The translations under genes were made by a program, and so were the position numbers. A DNA stretch of 9,542 nucleotides, from positions 1-9,542 of the forward strand of contig CBHCZH010000138.1 in the NCBI GenBank assembly GCA_965977975.1, read 5' to 3'. The DNA comes from Croceibacterium_A sp965977975. Lineage in GTDB: Bacteria; Pseudomonadota; Alphaproteobacteria; Sphingomonadales; Sphingomonadaceae. The number at the start of each line of letters is the position of its first letter. Within the stretch, counting starts at the first letter, position 1. The notes beneath the pieces were generated by a model that searched no databases, was not told the DNA's origin, and saw only the letters and a list, made by a program, of their open reading frames with translations. This document shows, piece after piece, positions 6,098 through 9,542 of the stretch.

Positions 6098-7057
6098 TCA
6101 CCACCGCCCCACCCGCTGAATTTCCCATTCCAAGGTCACGCCTTGGCTTTCGGAGACCCGGCGGCGGACTTCCTCGCCCAGCCCTTCGATATCGGCGCTC
6201 GTCGCATTGCCGGTGTTTATCAGGAAGTTGGCATGTTTCTCGCTCACTTGTGCGCCGCCCATCGTAAGCCCGCGGCAGCCGGCCGCATCGACCAGACGCC
6301 AAGCCTTGTCGCCCGGCGGGTTCTTGAAGGTCGAGCCTCCGGTCTTGCTACGCAGCGGCTGGGTTTCCTCGCGCGCGTGGGCGATGCGATCCATCTCGGC
6401 ACCGATTTGCTCGGGCTTGCCGGGCGAGCCGCGGAACCGAGCCGATACCACGATCGCTCCCTCGGGCAGGTTCGAGTGGCGATAAGTGTAATCGAGGTCC
6501 GCGGCGGGCACGGTGATGAAGGTCCCGTCCGCCAGCAGCACATCGCAATCGACGAGGATATCCGCCACCTCGCGGCCATAGGCGCCGCCGTTCATGCGCA
6601 CGAAGCCGCCGACGGTACCGGGGATGCCGCGCAGGAACTCGAGGCCGGCGATGCCCGCGTCGCGCGCCGTCGAGGAGACGAGGATGCCGCTCGCCCCGCC
6701 GCCGCACTCGAGGATGCAGTCGCGCTTGACCTCGACCGTGGCGAACGGCTTGCCGAGCCGCACCACCACGCCGGGCACCCCTCCATCGCGCACGATCAGG
6801 TTCGAGCCGAGCCCCAGCGCCATCACCGGGGTTCCTTCGTCGAGGCCGGAGAGGAATGCGACCAGATCGTCGAGATCGGCCGGCTCGAACAGCCAGTCGG
6901 CCGCGCCGCCGCTCTTGAACCAGACCAGCTTGTCGAGCGGCGCATGCTGCGTGAGCTTGCCGCGTACGTTGCTCGGCACCCAGCCCTCGTAACCGTAGTC
7001 GCTGTCAGAACCAGGCGCGTCGGACGGGCCCTGGTAGGAACCGATCTGGCCGGTCAT
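6098..7057 (-). CDS. murB: UDP-N-acetylenolpyruvoylglucosamine reductase MurB (type II)
   Basis: MurB is a cytoplasmic FAD enzyme that reduces UDP-GlcNAc-enolpyruvate with NADPH to UDP-MurNAc, the second committed step of peptidoglycan synthesis. The 319-residue product shows FAD-site motifs LGLGSNLIVRDGG (81-93) and FLRGIPGTVGGFVRMNGGAYG (141-161, glycine-rich core), the GGSTFKNP segment with the catalytic serine at 242, the substrate motif VSEKHANFLIN (271-281), and the C-terminal LEWEI with the conserved glutamate. The shortness and the GGSTFKNP-GVTLEWEI arrangement fit type II MurB rather than the E. coli form. The ATG at 7057 overlaps the murC stop as ATGA and has AGGAG 8 nt upstream. 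An in-frame extension to 7108 lies within murC and is rejected. The first 25 or so residues, rich in Gly, Ser and Asp, look like a poorly conserved N-terminal tail. Confidence 0.97.
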   Translation of the reverse strand: MTGQIGSYQGPSDAPGSDSDYGYEGWVPSNVRGKLTQHAPLDKLVWFKSGGAADWLFEPADLDDLVAFLSGLDEGTPVMALGLGSNLIVRDGGVPGVVVRLGKPFATVEVKRDCILECGGGASGILVSSTARDAGIAGLEFLRGIPGTVGGFVRMNGGAYGREVADILVDCDVLLADGTFITVPAADLDYTYRHSNLPEGAIVVSARFRGSPGKPEQIGAEMDRIAHAREETQPLRSKTGGSTFKNPPGDKAWRLVDAAGCRGLTMGGAQVSEKHANFLINTGNATSADIEGLGEEVRRRVSESQGVTLEWEIQRVGRW

Positions 7058-8469
7058 GCCGCGCGCTCCTGACGGGCGGCAATCTCGCCAGCGAGATTGG
7101 CGGCCCACTTGGTGATGTCCCCCGCACCGAGGCAGACGACCATATCGCCGGGCGTGAGCATCTCCGCGAGCCGCTCCGCCAATTCGCCCGGCCCCGCAAT
7201 CTCTGCCACCGCGCGATGGCCGCGATCCCGGAGACCTTTCACCAACGCCGCCGAATCCACGCCCGCGATCGGCGCTTCCCCCGCGGGATAGACAGGCGCG
7301 ACGAAGACCGTGTCGGCGTCGTTGAAGCAGCCCTGGAACTCGCCCATCAGATCGCGCAGGCGCGTGAAGCGATGCGGCTGGGCAACCGCGATCACCCGGC
7401 CCCTCGCAGCCTCTCGCGCGGCGGCGAGGACCGCGCGGATCTCGACCGGATGGTGCGCATAGTCGTCGATCACCGTGGCGCCGGCCACTTCGCCGACCCG
7501 GGTGAAGCGCCTCCGCACCCCACCGAAGCGGGCGAAGCCGGCGCGGATCGTATCGTCGTCGCAGCCCAGCTCCACTGCCACCGCAATGGCGGCGAGCGCA
7601 TTCTGCACGTTGTGGCGCCCGGGCATCGGCAGCGCGATGTTGGAGATCGTGCGGCGGTTGCCATCGCGATCGGTATGGATCGCGTCGAACAGGTTGCCGC
7701 CCTCCTGCGTGCGGATGCTGTCGGCACGCCAGTCGGCCTGGGCGGAGAATCCGTAAGTAATCACTCGCCGATCGCGCACGCGAGCGATGACCTTCTGCAC
7801 CTCCGGATGATCGATGCAGAGCACCGCGGCGCCGTAGAACGGGACGTTCTCGATGAACTCGACGAACGCTTCCTTGACCGCATCGAAACTACCGTAATGG
7901 TCGAGATGCTCCGGATCGATGTTGGTCACCACCGCGATCGTGCCGTCGAGGCGCAGGAAGCTGCCGTCGCTCTCGTCGGCCTCGACCACCATCCACTCGC
8001 TATCGCCTAGCCGCGCGTTCGAACCGTAGCTCTCGATGATCCCGCCGTTGATCACCGTCGGATCGACACCGCCCGCGTCGAGCAGCGCGGCGACCATCGA
8101 AGTCGTGGTCGTCTTGCCGTGCGTGCCGGCCACTGCAACCGTGCGCTTCAGACGCATCAGCTCGGCGAGCATCTCCGCACGGCGGACGACTGGAATGCGG
8201 CGTTCGAGCGCGGCGGCGACTTCGGGGTTGTCGCGCTTCACGGCCGTCGAAGTCACCACTACCGCTGCCTCGCCGAGATTGGCGGCAGCGTGGCCTACCA
8301 TGACCTTGATCCCGCGCGCCCGCAGCCGCTCGACCGAGGCGTTCTCGGCGATGTCCGAACCCTGCACGCTGTAACCGAGGTTGTGCATGACCTCGGCAAT
8401 CCCCGACATGCCGATGCCGCCGATGCCGACGAAATGGATCGTGCCGATGTCGGTGCCCACGCCTTTCAT
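7054..8469 (-). CDS. murC: UDP-N-acetylmuramate--L-alanine ligase MurC
   Basis: MurC is the cytoplasmic ATP-dependent ligase that adds L-Ala to UDP-MurNAc, starting the stem peptide. The 471-residue product has the three Mur ligase domains: an N-terminal UDP-binding fold with HFVGIGGIGMSGIAE (12-26), a central ATPase domain with the P-loop GTHGKT (115-120), VEADESDGSF (162-171), NIDPEHLDHYG (183-193) and GRHNVQNALAA (284-294), and a C-terminal domain with IDDYAHHPVEI (334-344) and the AQPHRFTR segment. Length is normal for MurC (about 460-490). The frame stays open far upstream to 8976, but that part lies in another frame of murG. The ATG at 8469 overlaps the murG stop as ATGA and begins just before the GIGGIG motif, which fixes the start. 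The Shine-Dalgarno sequence is weak, so coupling to murG translation is likely. The stop in turn overlaps the murB start. Confidence 0.98.
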   Translation of the reverse strand: MKGVGTDIGTIHFVGIGGIGMSGIAEVMHNLGYSVQGSDIAENASVERLRARGIKVMVGHAAANLGEAAVVVTSTAVKRDNPEVAAALERRIPVVRRAEMLAELMRLKRTVAVAGTHGKTTTTSMVAALLDAGGVDPTVINGGIIESYGSNARLGDSEWMVVEADESDGSFLRLDGTIAVVTNIDPEHLDHYGSFDAVKEAFVEFIENVPFYGAAVLCIDHPEVQKVIARVRDRRVITYGFSAQADWRADSIRTQEGGNLFDAIHTDRDGNRRTISNIALPMPGRHNVQNALAAIAVAVELGCDDDTIRAGFARFGGVRRRFTRVGEVAGATVIDDYAHHPVEIRAVLAAAREAARGRVIAVAQPHRFTRLRDLMGEFQGCFNDADTVFVAPVYPAGEAPIAGVDSAALVKGLRDRGHRAVAEIAGPGELAERLAEMLTPGDMVVCLGAGDITKWAANLAGEIAARQERAA

Positions 8470-9542
8470 GCCGCGTCTCGCACCGAACTTGCCGAAGCCC
8501 GCGCGGACGTGTTCACGACAGGATCGCCTGCCATTCGGATCACATCCTGGATCGGTGCAGCACCGAAGCTCTCGACCAGATCGGCTAGGTCCCTCGCGGC
8601 ATTGGGCCGGCCACAGTTCCACGCCGCATGGGCCGCCGTGGCAAGCGTCTCGGGATGCTGCGCGAGAGCATTTATTTGTTTCGCCAACTCCTTGGCGGTG
8701 AAGTTGTGCTGACGGATCGAGCGCGCGCCGCCGGCCTTGACGATCTCGCGCACGTTGGCCGCCTGGTGATCGTCGGTGGCGATCGGCAGCGGCACGAGGA
8801 TCGCCGGCCTGCCGACCGCGGTCAGCTCCGCGATCGTCGAGGCGCCGGCGCGGCCGATGAACAGGTGCGCGTCGGCGAGCCTGGCCTGCATGTCTTCGAA
8901 ATAGGTGCCGAGCTCGGCCGGGATGCCGTGACTCGCATAACGCTCGCGGACCGCTTCCAAGTCCTCGGCGCGGCATTGTTGCGTCACCTGGAGGCGCGAA
9001 CGCAGCGCCGGAGCGAGCATCGCGAGGCCGTCGGGCACGATCTCGGACAACACACGCGCGCCCTGGCTGCCGCCGGTCACCAGCACGCGAAGCAGGCCCT
9101 CGGCGGTAAACGCGGGGAAGGGCTCATCGCGCAATGCCAGCACTTCGGGACGCACGGGGTTGCCGACGAGATGGACTTTGGCCTGGTGCTTCTCGGCGAG
9201 CCGGTCCACCTCGGGATAAGCCGTCGCGATCGCGTTCACGCGGCCGGCGAGCAGGCGGTTGACCCGGCCGAGCACGGCGTTCTGCTCGTGGATGATCGAG
9301 GGAACGCCGGCGGAGCGTGCCGCAAGGAGCGCGGGTAGTGCCGGATATCCGCCGAACCCGATCACGGCGCTCGGCTCGAAGCTTTCGTAGAGTCGCCGTG
9401 CCATCGCACGCCCTTCGAGCACCGCAGCGATCCCCTTGGGCCAGGCGAGAGGATTCTTGCCGAAGCGACCCGCGGGCAACACGTGTGCCGGCAGGAAGTC
9501 GGGCTTGCCGGGAATCTCGCTGCCGCGCGCGTCCGTGATCAG
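8466..9542 (-). CDS. murG: UDP-GlcNAc transferase MurG (lipid II synthesis), 5' end outside window
   Basis: MurG is a peripheral inner-membrane GT-B glycosyltransferase that adds GlcNAc to lipid I, giving lipid II. The window holds 358 C-terminal residues; the frame is open through position 9542 (LITDARGSEIPG), so about 30-40 N-terminal residues, including the expected GGTGGH loop, are missing. Counting from the edge, motifs are GFGGYPALPALLAA (62-75), HEQNAVLGRVNR (85-96), GNPVRPE (127-133), the interdomain TGGSQGA (156-162), RAGASTIAEL (231-240) and PLPIATDDHQAANV (251-264), the last two being the UDP-GlcNAc site. The GTG at 9482 encodes an internal Val in VLPAGRF, not a start. A tail of about 25 residues after DVIRMAGDP, rich in Ala and Ser, is not a recognised domain. 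The stop overlaps the murC start as ATGA. Confidence 0.97.
   Translation of the reverse strand: MITDARGSEIPGKPDFLPAHVLPAGRFGKNPLAWPKGIAAVLEGRAMARRLYESFEPSAVIGFGGYPALPALLAARSAGVPSIIHEQNAVLGRVNRLLAGRVNAIATAYPEVDRLAEKHQAKVHLVGNPVRPEVLALRDEPFPAFTAEGLLRVLVTGGSQGARVLSEIVPDGLAMLAPALRSRLQVTQQCRAEDLEAVRERYASHGIPAELGTYFEDMQARLADAHLFIGRAGASTIAELTAVGRPAILVPLPIATDDHQAANVREIVKAGGARSIRQHNFTAKELAKQINALAQHPETLATAAHAAWNCGRPNAARDLADLVESFGAAPIQDVIRMAGDPVVNTSARASASSVRDAA

Noticed and set aside
5128..7072. Long plus-strand open frames (379 and 422 codons) antisense to ddl and murB.
   Set aside because: Composition mirrors the reverse complement of real genes, no domain is recognisable, and every conserved Mur and Ddl motif is on the other strand.
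1..9542. A mobile element, defence system, CRISPR array or other novel accessory system.
   Set aside because: No direct-repeat arrays, transposase, integrase, phage or toxin motifs are visible; the window is a continuous dcw cluster with uniform strand and base composition.

Overview
The window is the distal part of a division and cell wall (dcw) cluster from a GC-rich alphaproteobacterium. The FtsA, FtsZ and FtsQ sequences and the gene order look most like Sphingomonadales (Sphingomonas/Erythrobacter group). That lineage call rests on recalled family resemblance, not on a search. All eight genes lie on the minus strand, so transcription runs from position 9542 towards position 1.

In transcription order: murG (cut at its 5' end by the window edge), murC, murB, ddl, ftsQ, ftsA, ftsZ, then a secreted tetratricopeptide-type protein that runs off the left edge. 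The first four make the lipid II precursor: MurC adds L-Ala to UDP-MurNAc, MurB makes UDP-MurNAc from its enolpyruvyl precursor, Ddl makes the D-Ala-D-Ala dipeptide, and MurG adds GlcNAc to lipid I. FtsQ, FtsA and FtsZ build the divisome that uses this precursor at the septum. The last gene encodes an exported repeat protein whose function is not shown by the visible part.

The cluster is very compact. murG/murC and murC/murB overlap by ATGA, and ddl/ftsQ and ftsQ/ftsA overlap by TGATG. Only three junctions have space: murB-ddl (43 nt), ftsA-ftsZ (120 nt) and ftsZ-TPR gene (15 nt with the preferred start). The first two carry structure. The murB-ddl gap holds a perfect 9-bp GC-rich stem-loop containing the ddl Shine-Dalgarno sequence. 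The ftsA-ftsZ gap holds a near-consensus DnaA box, a GANTC methylation site, two short palindromes and a small hairpin, so it is the best candidate for a separate, cell-cycle-controlled ftsZ input.

No tRNA, rRNA, CRISPR array, insertion sequence or phage gene is visible, and no stretch over 300 bases lacks a gene. I see no undescribed system: this is core housekeeping DNA. The points worth a second look are in the spacers and in lineage-specific protein features: a very long acidic FtsZ linker, altered FtsA nucleotide motifs, a CxxC at the FtsQ tail, and a possible frameshift in the TPR gene.
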